From Ohtaekwangia sp. (GTDB lineage Bacteria > Bacteroidota > Bacteroidia > Cytophagales > Cyclobacteriaceae): a stretch of DNA of 64,000 bases. The notes under the pieces are model-generated. The model was given only the letters and a program-made list of their open reading frames with translations. It did no database searches and was not told where the DNA came from. A program made the position numbers and the translations under genes. Below are positions 9,339 to 17,105 of the stretch, piece by piece. The number at the start of each line of letters is the position of its first letter. Within the stretch, counting starts at the first letter, position 1. The stretch spans positions 248,001 through 312,000 of the forward strand of contig JAJNPV010000030.1 of the NCBI GenBank assembly GCA_021155195.1, written 5' to 3'.

Positions 9339-12300
9339 TTACGCAAAGATTTGAATGATTTCGTTTAATGGAGCTTTCTCCGTTTTCTCCTCCGGTCTAT
9401 TTTGATGGGCAAGTGTAACAAAGCGTTTTACAATTTCATCACCCACGTGTTCTCCCCTGCGATTCATTCTGTTTACTAACCGCACCAGCTTCATGTTTTC
9501 TTTGTTGATATAGGCATTTTGAGAGTGACTTATGCAATTACTTACTTTTTCAATCTCTTCTGCCGGATAGCCGTATTCAATCATCTTATTAATTAAAAAT
9601 GCTATAGCGACTTGCTGAGGCTGGTTGTAGCGCACCTGATGTTCATCTTCCGTAAATTGATATGCTTGAACAAAGTCCAACATGCCGGATTCAACCTTTG
9701 GTTTATTCTTAAAAGTATCCTTAAATCGTTGATTCTGATCGCTGGTGGCTTTGATGGAAAGCAGTCCCTCCGTGGTTGTCAATAGTTCACCTACATTATT
9801 ATGAAATGCTACAAAGTATCCGGCTTCTCCGGTTTCATCCATCAAATGTGCAAGATGCGTGAAATCATCTTCCTCTTTTCGCATTTGTACTTTACCCCAT
9901 TTGCCTTTAGGTAGGTTTTTTATTTTTGACTTGTATTGGCCATCCAATTTTTCGTTCCGATCAAATTCACGAAGGTCATCCATGAACAGATCTTCGGCAG
10001 CCAGTAATTCGGAAGTTTCGAATATTTTCTGAAAAGCTTCAAGGCGTTTTTTCTCATCGCGGCTATAAAGCTCCTCGGTAAAATCTTGCGGTATTGGCTC
10101 TTCATCTAATACCGATTGATCGGAACCGATGGTATAGCGAATCAAATTAATTTTATCTTGAAGTTTTCGTACCAATTGCAGATAACTCTCCAGTTGTTCC
10201 GTAGGTCGAAAATTATAGATAAAAATTTCTTCATGTTTTGTTCCCAATCGATTAATACGCCCATTACGCTGAATCATCCTAACAGGATTCCAATGCAAAT
10301 CGTAGTTAATAATAATGCCACTGTCTTGCAGGTTCTGACCTTCTGAAAGCTTATCCGTTGCGATTAGAAAATGAATTTCTTTTTCCCCTTGCTTTAATTG
10401 GTACTTCTTGGAAACTGGTGCGAAACGCCTTGCATAATCCTCGATGTCTCCTTTAGTACCTAAAGCAAACTCTATGTTTTTATTTTTTCTTAGGAGTTTT
10501 GGCAATTCTTCTTTTAGGTATTGAAGTGTGTCTGCAAAATATGTGAAGACAAGAACCTTTTGCTCCTCGTTGTCATCTAATTTATCGGCCAGTACTTTTA
10601 TTTTGTGATCTTTTTTAATCAATAATCCTATCTGTTCTTTTAGTATACTTATTACTAAAATATCCTTCTCAATATCAGCTTTCAGTTGATTTATATTAAA
10701 CACACCTTCGTCTGCTGGTATTGTGACAAAACCCACTTCCTTGTCCTCGAAGGAATTTATATCGAAATCCAACTCGTCTTCATCTGAATTCTCTTCATTA
10801 TATGCATCAATTATTTTATTTAACTGTGCAATATTTTTTACAGAGATAATCTTCTTGTACTTATCTAGCTTATCCTTGAAGTCCAAGAGTTTTCGTTCAT
10901 AACTATCAATAGATTTGCTAATTGAGAACAACGAAGACTCAAGCCGTTTTAAGAGGACTGTTCTAAAGATTCCATAGATACCGATCTGTCGTGACAACTC
11001 TCTGTTATCATCTGCATTTAACTCCAAGTCCCCACGTTTACGACCGTAGTACGCATGACGATAAATATTGTACCGATAGCATGGAAACCCTAAACCAAGA
11101 ATGCCAGAATAAACAATTTCAAGAGAAGAATTTATTGGCTTTTCTCTTAGCTGGTAGTGTGTCAACAAATCGAGAGGATGTGCGAGGTATTCTAAATCAG
11201 CAAGACTTGTAATCGTGTATTTAAGTGCCTCTTTGAGTAAGGGATTCTTTTCAGCAAGTTTTTCTAATTGCGTTTTAAACTGGTTTGGAACTTCATACTC
11301 CAGGTTATCTGGAATTGACTTTGGAAATTTTTGCAGCTTGCCATTTATCTCTAATCCTTCAGGGTACTCTTTTTCAATTCCCTGTCTTGTTCTGCGGACT
11401 ATAAAGCGATTTAATAATGGTGTTAACTGCTCTTTGATTTGTTGATAATCTATAAAACCGGTTTCCCGAATTTGCCTTCGCATGTCTGCTTGCAATAACT
11501 CAAGCCTCTCCTTTAAAGTGAAATACTTCTGACGGGATCTGTCATAGAATCTTCCCAATTTAAAAATATCACCACCTGATCCTAACATGATTTGGTTAGT
11601 GAGATCAGAGAGCTGGTTATTAATCGGAGTTGCTGTTAATAATAGAGTTTTTGCATTTTCGTTATCCTGCCTCCATTTAATGAACGTATCAAAACGTCCT
11701 CCACCTGAAGTTCTAAGATTATGACTTTCATCAAATACAAATAAGCCTACGGGTATCGATCTAAGATTTTCTTTTACGTCCTCGATTTTAACCGTATCCT
11801 GAAGACTATAAATTTCAGGAATATGAATCATGCGGAAATCATCGAAAGCCTTCCTCCACTGTGGCACAAGGGCTGCCGGTGCAATAACAACCACTCGCTG
11901 ATTAAGTGTCTGCTTATAATATTCAATAACCTTTATCGCTGTGTAGGTTTTACCAAGACCGACAGAATCAGAAAGCATTGCAACGCTTTGTCTCTCTAAT
12001 TTTTTGATTAGGCTGTTTGCGTTCTGAATCTGAAACTTTAAAAGTTGTGGCTTTCCAGTTGCAGGATCGTCAATCTCAACCTTCATTTCCTTTTCATCGA
12101 GCAAGTCTTGTCCATAAATTCTAAATAAGGCATGGATGTACATTTCGTAGGGACTGTAACAAGTTCCTCCATGCTTACTAAGATCTAATACTTCTTCTTT
12201 AAATGATTTTGACCAATCTTCACTTACGCTCCACAATTCTTCAAACCATGTGCGGTGCGAAGGATGTTGAGTTAAATTCTTCCTAATAAAGTTAACGGTA

Positions 12301-12824
12301 GCATTATTATCCTCTAGTTGGTTTAATTCGAGGTTGCCAAATAAACCTTGTTTTGTAAAGTTTGAACTACCAATGATACCGATAGAGTTCTCCGCATCGC
12401 TTCCGAAGATATAACACTTAGCATGCAAGAAGTTTTTCTTGTAGACTTTGATCTCTAATTTTTGATTTTGATTAATATACTTTCCCAATAAGTCAGCAAC
12501 CTTTTGAAATTCTTCTTTTAAGACTAAGTCCTCAAGGTCCTTCTTTAGGTACTTTTCAGGGAAGTCTGGATCTTGTTTTGCTGGATTCTTTACCTGGTAA
12601 GCTCTTACCGATGGCTCTTCTCCTAATAGTAATCTAAAGGTTGTATTGTCTCTTTCGAGAAAGTCCTTCAATTCATCATAAATCATTACCATTCCAGGCA
12701 AATCCCAATACCCTGTAGCAATAGAAATTTGACTGAAAGATTTGTTAGTTACCAACTCTTTTAATGCACTGCCAAGTTGGTAGTCATTTGACGAGTTATC
12801 AATGAGTTTCAAACCTTGCTTCAT
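9339..12824 (-). CDS. PLD-SNF2 helicase fusion of restriction/defence module
   Basis: The 1161-residue protein starts with a phospholipase-D-like domain (about 1-200) carrying one HxK half-site, LHAKCYIF (His134, Lys136), and GSSNFT at 152-157. A superfamily 2 Snf2-type motor follows: SDSVGLGKT at 285-293, DESH at 365-368, TATP at 397-400, and IQRNGRINRLG in the C-terminal RecA lobe. Such proteins translocate on duplex DNA. Related SNF2 helicases work with adenine methyltransferases in DISARM (DrmD) and other restriction systems. The start overlaps the upstream XRE gene by 4 nt and the stop touches the methyltransferase start, so all are co-translated. Confidence 0.9.
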   Translation of the reverse strand: MKQGLKLIDNSSNDYQLGSALKELVTNKSFSQISIATGYWDLPGMVMIYDELKDFLERDNTTFRLLLGEEPSVRAYQVKNPAKQDPDFPEKYLKKDLEDLVLKEEFQKVADLLGKYINQNQKLEIKVYKKNFLHAKCYIFGSDAENSIGIIGSSNFTKQGLFGNLELNQLEDNNATVNFIRKNLTQHPSHRTWFEELWSVSEDWSKSFKEEVLDLSKHGGTCYSPYEMYIHALFRIYGQDLLDEKEMKVEIDDPATGKPQLLKFQIQNANSLIKKLERQSVAMLSDSVGLGKTYTAIKVIEYYKQTLNQRVVVIAPAALVPQWRKAFDDFRMIHIPEIYSLQDTVKIEDVKENLRSIPVGLFVFDESHNLRTSGGGRFDTFIKWRQDNENAKTLLLTATPINNQLSDLTNQIMLGSGGDIFKLGRFYDRSRQKYFTLKERLELLQADMRRQIRETGFIDYQQIKEQLTPLLNRFIVRRTRQGIEKEYPEGLEINGKLQKFPKSIPDNLEYEVPNQFKTQLEKLAEKNPLLKEALKYTITSLADLEYLAHPLDLLTHYQLREKPINSSLEIVYSGILGLGFPCYRYNIYRHAYYGRKRGDLELNADDNRELSRQIGIYGIFRTVLLKRLESSLFSISKSIDSYERKLLDFKDKLDKYKKIISVKNIAQLNKIIDAYNEENSDEDELDFDINSFEDKEVGFVTIPADEGVFNINQLKADIEKDILVISILKEQIGLLIKKDHKIKVLADKLDDNEEQKVLVFTYFADTLQYLKEELPKLLRKNKNIEFALGTKGDIEDYARRFAPVSKKYQLKQGEKEIHFLIATDKLSEGQNLQDSGIIINYDLHWNPVRMIQRNGRINRLGTKHEEIFIYNFRPTEQLESYLQLVRKLQDKINLIRYTIGSDQSVLDEEPIPQDFTEELYSRDEKKRLEAFQKIFETSELLAAEDLFMDDLREFDRNEKLDGQYKSKIKNLPKGKWGKVQMRKEEDDFTHLAHLMDETGEAGYFVAFHNNVGELLTTTEGLLSIKATSDQNQRFKDTFKNKPKVESGMLDFVQAYQFTEDEHQVRYNQPQQVAIAFLINKMIEYGYPAEEIEKVSNCISHSQNAYINKENMKLVRLVNRMNRRGEHVGDEIVKRFVTLAHQNRPEEKTEKAPLNEIIQIFA

Positions 12825-13141
12825 TTACTAAATTTTTTCTTAACAATATTTAATGCCTCGTTCGCTAGCTTTTTCTCCTCACCAACAGCAGATTCAACTT
12901 TATCCGCAAGCCAAAGCGTCAATAATTCATCTAAATCTGCCTGTATAAATTCGGCTATTTTTATAACCTGTTCCTTACTTGCATTCCTGTCACCACGTTC
13001 AATTTTGCTCATTAGTGCAGTGTCTACTTCAAGATGTGCGGCCACCTGCCGAAGAAGTAGCTTTTTCTTTTCTCTAAGTTCTCTTACCCGTTGTCCGAAA
13101 TAGCTCAAGTGTATATTATTTGGCTTGTCATTATTTGTCAA
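12821..13141 (-). CDS. XRE-family helix-turn-helix regulator
   Basis: The 106-residue protein has a five-helix XRE/Cro-type domain at about residues 13-75 (VRELREKKKLLLRQVAAHL, then DTALMSKIERGDRN). A short acidic-lysine C-terminal helix follows, probably for dimerisation. It is the first gene of the helicase/methyltransferase operon and overlaps the helicase start by 4 nt. Like controller proteins of restriction-modification systems, it probably represses or times its own operon. Because only 65 bp separate it from the divergent SPARTA operon, it could control that as well. The operator has not been identified. Confidence 0.9.
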   Translation of the reverse strand: MTNNDKPNNIHLSYFGQRVRELREKKKLLLRQVAAHLEVDTALMSKIERGDRNASKEQVIKIAEFIQADLDELLTLWLADKVESAVGEEKKLANEALNIVKKKFSK

Positions 13142-13206
13142 ATCTAATCTTTATATTTGAAAAGAGGAATCGAAATTGAGTTGATTTAGAAAATATTCTG
13201 AACACC
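13142..13206. promoter_or_regulatory. Shared divergent promoter region between two defence operons
   Basis: Only 65 bp lie between the XRE gene (leftward) and the TIR-APAZ gene (rightward), so both promoters must overlap here. The segment is AT-rich and contains a TTTG at about 13156 and related sequence toward both starts, but I could not place the two transcription starts with confidence. Confidence 0.55.
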
Positions 13207-14706
13207 ATGAGGGATACGATATTTATTAGTCACGCAACACCGGAGGACAATGATTTCACTATATGGCTTGCCTCTAGGCTTAAGTTACTTGGCTACAATG
13301 TTTGGATAGATAAAAACGCCTTGCTGGGTGGTGAGAAGTTCTGGGAAGAAATTGATCAAACCATTAGGAACAAAGCAATTAAAATACTCCTTGTCTACTC
13401 CAAGCACATTTGTATCAAAGATGAAAACGGCAATCCTGTACCTGGTAAACTAAAGGACGGTGTTTACAAAGAGTATAGCCTTTCAGAAAGTATTGGGAAG
13501 CAAAACAAACTAAACGACTTCATAATATTGATGAACATTGACGCTTCGACATACAATTTATTTATCGGGGCGGATAGATTAAATCAAATCCCTTTCTATG
13601 ATAATTGGGCTGACGGATTTAAGCAGCTTGAAAAGAAACTAGCGAAGGATCAGATTATAAAGAATGATGAATTAATAGATGAAGGTTTTTCCAATTGGTA
13701 CACCACTCAATACATAGTACCAAATGGAATAACTTCAAGACGCGAGCTTTACTATAGTAACTGGTGGCCAATCAATGAGCTTCCGGAATACTTCTACATT
13801 TTCGAATTCAAGACTGAAAAACAGGCTAAGGCAATTTATTTAGCCAATAATAATGACCTTCCTCTTGGGAAAATATCGAACTATATTAGTTCGTTCGAGG
13901 CAACTCCAAATTTTAAAGTAAAGAATCAGGATGTGCATCGTATAAAAATTAGTGAGATGCTTCTGGGCTTTGAAAAAACTGTATTTCCAACTCAGAGGGA
14001 TGCAGAGAATCATTTCAAGAATCTTCTGCAAAGAGTATTTCATCTGATTCTAAAGAAACGAGGTCTTTATTGGTATGAAATGGCTAATAAAAGAATGGCC
14101 TATTTCCATACCCTTAAGTCTTTGGAAAGCATGAAGATAAAATTTGAGTTTCCGCACAGGACGATAGATAAATCAAAAACTAAAAACCTCATCGGAAAGT
14201 ATAAAAAATTGGGGAAATGGCATTTTGCAGTTTCCATGAAACCAATTCTGACGCCTCTTGTTGGATTTAGTTTGAAAAACCACTTGGTGTTCACAGATGA
14301 TGGTTACAATACTTGGAAGAAAGAAAGAGAGAAGGAAAAAGATGGTGAAAAGCTAAAAGAGAAAGAAGTTGATAAAGACAGAATTCATAGTCACCGAAGG
14401 GCAAAAGGCAAGAGGCTATTCAACGAAGAGTGGCGTGATATGCTTATTGGTTTTATACAAAGTTTGAAAGTAAATAATGGGGTTGAAATAAAGCTCTCAA
14501 AGAGTTTCACTCTTAAAATGCCAGATGTCCCTGAACATTTTTGGGCAGATTTTGGCTATTTTGATCCAAACGATAAAACCAGGCATGGACTATTTTCCAT
14601 GTATGAAGTGATTGAACAATCCAATGATGATGAAGACGGGCTAGAAGATATTGAGGATGTGACTAACATAGACGAGGACAACTTAGAAGAAAAGCCAAAT
14701 GACTGA
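13207..14706 (+). CDS. TIR-APAZ protein of SPARTA
   Basis: The 499-residue protein begins with a TIR domain (about 1-150): TIFISHATPED, RLKLLGYNVWID, LLGGEKFWEEID and ILLVYS match TIR strands and helices. The Glu in GVYKEYSLSE (residues 85-94) is a likely NADase residue. The remainder (about 160-499) fits an APAZ domain, which replaces the missing N/PAZ half of a short Argonaute. In SPARTA systems (established for Crenotalea and Maribacter) guide-RNA-directed recognition of invader ssDNA makes TIR-APAZ oligomers degrade NAD(P)+, killing the cell. The gene overlaps the Argonaute start by 8 nt, the expected order and length. Confidence 0.93.
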   Translation: MRDTIFISHATPEDNDFTIWLASRLKLLGYNVWIDKNALLGGEKFWEEIDQTIRNKAIKILLVYSKHICIKDENGNPVPGKLKDGVYKEYSLSESIGKQNKLNDFIILMNIDASTYNLFIGADRLNQIPFYDNWADGFKQLEKKLAKDQIIKNDELIDEGFSNWYTTQYIVPNGITSRRELYYSNWWPINELPEYFYIFEFKTEKQAKAIYLANNNDLPLGKISNYISSFEATPNFKVKNQDVHRIKISEMLLGFEKTVFPTQRDAENHFKNLLQRVFHLILKKRGLYWYEMANKRMAYFHTLKSLESMKIKFEFPHRTIDKSKTKNLIGKYKKLGKWHFAVSMKPILTPLVGFSLKNHLVFTDDGYNTWKKEREKEKDGEKLKEKEVDKDRIHSHRRAKGKRLFNEEWRDMLIGFIQSLKVNNGVEIKLSKSFTLKMPDVPEHFWADFGYFDPNDKTRHGLFSMYEVIEQSNDDEDGLEDIEDVTNIDEDNLEEKPND

Positions 14707-16213
14707 GCCAAAATTGATTCACATAGATGAGCCAAGGCTAACGTTTGGCTACAACCAAAAGGTTGATGATCCACGCGATGGATTGACTTTATTTGGTCCA
14801 TATTCGAAAGGTAAGCATAGCAGCCAAATTAGTGTCGGCATAATTGGCCCAGCAAAGCAACGTGGGTTTGTTTTAGAGTATTTAAGAAAAATTCACAAAC
14901 CTATACTAAACATAAAACCCGACATAGCTAGACCATATTTTCCCGGATTAGAAGCAGCTTTCGATGTATCAATAAATTTCAACTCTCTCCAAGAACTAGA
15001 TGTACCAGCAGAGCAAATTCAAGATTTCTTAAAATATTCTGACGGACATCAAAGAATATTTCACTTAACTAATCTATACTCAACGAGACTTATAAAATAC
15101 TATAATGAGGAGAACTTACCAATATCAGTTTGGTTTGTAGCAATACCTAATGAGATATATCAGTATGGTAGACCTAAGTCGCGAATTCCAACAGAGGAAA
15201 ACAATATCACTAATCACCTAAATCCTTATGAGCAGAACTCATCAGTAATAATGTTATTTGATGATCTAAATAAGCAGAAAGAAGCCTATGAATTCGAGGT
15301 AAATTTTCACAACCAATTAAAAGCTAAACTACTATCAGAAAAGATCGTTACTCAGATTGTAAGAGAAAACACTATTGCATATGAGAAGATTTGGGTTGAT
15401 CATGATAAAGTAGACTATGAGCGCCAATTTGATACGGCCAAAGCATGGAATATTTCAACTACGCTATATTACAAGTCGGGGGGAATACCCTGGAAGCTTG
15501 GTGAGGTCAGGAAAAATGTATGCTACCTTGGGTTAGTTTACAAAAAGATCGATCTAAGTGTAGACAAAAAAAACGCATGCTGTGCAGCCCAAATGTTTCT
15601 CGACTCAGGTGACGGAATGGTCTTTAGAGGAAATATCGGTCCTTGGTTTAACCCTAAGACTAAAGAATTTCACATAAAGAGAGAAGCTGCAATTGAACTT
15701 CTTACCATGTCGCTCGAATCATTCAGAGCTAAGTCCGAAAATGACACATATCCAGATCAGATTTTTATTCATGCGAAAACTTATTTCGATGATGAGGAGT
15801 GGGATGGATTTATGGAGGCCGCAAAGGGAAAGAGCGAATTGGTTGGAGTAAGGATAAGGGATAATAGTGCGTTTAAATTGTATCGAGACTTTTCGTATTG
15901 CGTCCCAAGAGGTACAGCATTGATTGTTACAGATACGTTCGCATATCTTTGGTCGAATGGTTATATCCCAAGGATTCAAACTCAATTGGGATTAGAAACC
16001 CCGAATCCTCTTAGTGTTGAAATTACAAGAGGAAACGAAAAGATTGAAACCGTGTGTAAGGACATCCTTGCTTTAACAAAACTCAATTATAACGCTTGTA
16101 TCTATTCAGACGGATCTCCTGTGACTTTGAAGTTTGCTGATTCGATTGGTGAAGTGCTAACGGCTGGAAGAAACATAAAGTCAGATGTACTTCCATTTAA
16201 GCATTATGTGTAG
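14699..16213 (+). CDS. Short prokaryotic Argonaute (MID-PIWI) of SPARTA
   Basis: The 504-residue protein corresponds to the MID and PIWI halves of Argonaute only. MID spans roughly 45-225 (for example ISVGIIGPAK, then the TQIVREN segment typical of the guide 5'-phosphate pocket), and PIWI runs from about 250. Where active enzymes have the first catalytic Asp, this protein has YLGLVYKK (276-283), so slicing is predicted to be absent, as in other short Argonautes. It binds the guide and target and licenses the TIR-APAZ partner encoded just upstream. Stop-start overlap implies a 1:1 complex. Confidence 0.93.
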   Translation: MTEPKLIHIDEPRLTFGYNQKVDDPRDGLTLFGPYSKGKHSSQISVGIIGPAKQRGFVLEYLRKIHKPILNIKPDIARPYFPGLEAAFDVSINFNSLQELDVPAEQIQDFLKYSDGHQRIFHLTNLYSTRLIKYYNEENLPISVWFVAIPNEIYQYGRPKSRIPTEENNITNHLNPYEQNSSVIMLFDDLNKQKEAYEFEVNFHNQLKAKLLSEKIVTQIVRENTIAYEKIWVDHDKVDYERQFDTAKAWNISTTLYYKSGGIPWKLGEVRKNVCYLGLVYKKIDLSVDKKNACCAAQMFLDSGDGMVFRGNIGPWFNPKTKEFHIKREAAIELLTMSLESFRAKSENDTYPDQIFIHAKTYFDDEEWDGFMEAAKGKSELVGVRIRDNSAFKLYRDFSYCVPRGTALIVTDTFAYLWSNGYIPRIQTQLGLETPNPLSVEITRGNEKIETVCKDILALTKLNYNACIYSDGSPVTLKFADSIGEVLTAGRNIKSDVLPFKHYV

Positions 16214-16228
16214 ATAAACAAATTCCAT

Positions 16229-16244
16229 TGTTCCACACGGAACA
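16229..16244. repeat. 6-bp perfect inverted repeat after SPARTA
   Basis: TGTTCC-ACAC-GGAACA forms a perfect stem of six pairs with a 4-nt loop, 16 nt past the Argonaute stop and 4 nt before the first unit of the phased array. No T-run follows it immediately, so an operator half of the neighbouring regulatory region is as likely as a weak terminator. Confidence 0.5.
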
Positions 16245-16248
16245 TTCA

Positions 16249-16328
16249 TTCAAAATCGTTTACAATCCTTCACAAACCTTAATAAAGTTAAACAGTCATT
16301 CACTACCGTTAACAATCGTTAACCTGTG
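16249..16328 (+). promoter_or_regulatory. Array of 10-bp phased degenerate repeats upstream of long operon
   Basis: Eight units begin with TT at 16249, 16259, 16269, 16279, 16288, 16299, 16309 and 16319, i.e. one per helical turn. Examples are TTCAAAATCG, TTTACAATCC, TTCACAAACC, TTCACTACCG and TTAACAATCG; the approximate consensus is TTMACAATCG. A 9-nt unit is followed by an 11-nt one, which restores register. The array ends 27 nt before the first ATG of the 12-kb operon. A matching array stands at 28525. It is probably a cooperative protein-binding operator, iteron or centromere-like site. Confidence 0.75.
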
Positions 16329-16354
16329 GTTTGGGGTCGCTACATCTTTGACCC
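16329..16354 (+). promoter_or_regulatory. Putative promoter of the virus-like operon
   Basis: Directly after the repeat array come TTTG at 16330 and TACATCTTTG at 16341-16350, the latter resembling the Bacteroidota -7 box. If this is the -7 element, transcription would begin almost at the ATG at 16355, giving a near-leaderless mRNA or favouring the internal ATG at 16385. A similar block precedes the second unit near 28597. Confidence 0.4.
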
Positions 16355-16633
16355 ATGAACACAGCCATAAATCAAAATCATGGGATGGGCAATGGGATTG
16401 CCTTTCTTTTCGGAGCAGCATTTAATCTGCTGGCCAATGTAAATCTTTTATTTCTTCTGGACTATGCGCTGCAAGCCATTGTGGGTGGTATCATCTGTCT
16501 TGCTTTCAAAATCATTGCTGATGTTTTCAGTCCGCTATGGCAAAAGCATAAAGACCGAGTAAAAGACTTTGCAAAGTTAAAAAGAGTAAAGGGTCTTAAA
16601 CTCAGAAGAAAGAAGCGCAATGATCAAGAGTAG
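16355..16633 (+). CDS. Small membrane protein with basic tail, first gene of virus-like operon
   Basis: I do not recognise this 92-residue protein. It has two close hydrophobic stretches (about residues 13-33 and 38-57), then a strongly basic tail (KHKDRVKDFAKLKRVKGLKL and RRKKR). That is the layout of a small membrane protein whose tail could contact nucleic acid or acidic lipid; a holin is another option. An alternative start is the ATG at 16385, which would leave room for a short leader. Its 3' end overlaps the next gene by 14 nt, typical of tight co-translation in this operon. Confidence 0.65.
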   Translation: MNTAINQNHGMGNGIAFLFGAAFNLLANVNLLFLLDYALQAIVGGIICLAFKIIADVFSPLWQKHKDRVKDFAKLKRVKGLKLRRKKRNDQE

Positions 16634-17105
16634 TCACATATTGATCGGAGCCGGTACAGTAGCAGCCATCTACTTTGGTGGCAGCTACTTACTCAAACTC
16701 AATAGGCTTTCAAATGAATTAGAATCTGATACAAAGGTTTCGATTCACAATGTAAGCCTGAGTGGAATTGAACTCTCCATCAATGTGAAACTCAAAAATC
16801 CAAGCGGTGGAAGTATTCAAGTGAAGCATCCTTTTGTCAAGATGATTTATGCCGATAAGACCATAGCATCATCACAAGTAAAAGATGTGAACCTGACTGT
16901 TCCAAAATTTAGTGAAGTCAATCTTGATCCGATAAAAATCAAGCTTGGATTTCTAAGCCTGGCAACAACGGTTCCGGCATTGGTGAAAGAATACCGAGAG
17001 ACAGGTAAGCTCAACTTGGTTGTACACACGGTAACAACAATCAACGATAGTTTACCCTACACAAAAACTGACAATATCACTTTGGGCGGTGGGAAGGCTG
17101 CATGA
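16620..17105 (+). CDS. LEA14-like (WHy-type) domain protein, membrane anchored
   Basis: The 161-residue protein begins with a single hydrophobic helix (residues 6-25). A beta-rich domain of about 120 residues follows, with SIHNVSLSGIELSINVKLKNPSGGSIQVKHPFV in overlapping pieces, the pattern of late-embryogenesis-abundant LEA14/WHy domains. Such domains bind or stabilise membranes and proteins. It is probably exposed on one side of a membrane. It overlaps both neighbours (14 nt upstream, 17 nt downstream if the next gene uses its GTG). The domain call is by pattern and its role here is unknown. Confidence 0.65.
   Translation: MIKSSHILIGAGTVAAIYFGGSYLLKLNRLSNELESDTKVSIHNVSLSGIELSINVKLKNPSGGSIQVKHPFVKMIYADKTIASSQVKDVNLTVPKFSEVNLDPIKIKLGFLSLATTVPALVKEYRETGKLNLVVHTVTTINDSLPYTKTDNITLGGGKAA

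Noticed and set aside
4667..13141. Calling the leftward operon DISARM
   Set aside because: DrmA, DrmB and DrmC are not present and the nuclease type differs, so only a distant resemblance can be claimed.
16228..16425. A 65-codon plus-strand frame across the phased array
   Set aside because: It is made of the array repeats, overlaps the first operon gene out of frame and has no support as a protein.
17089..17105. A short ATG frame (MTAKEKKMMKKGRGVW) overlapping the start of the transglutaminase-like gene
   Set aside because: Sixteen codons only; the GTG at 17089 or ATG at 17146 in the long frame is more plausible.
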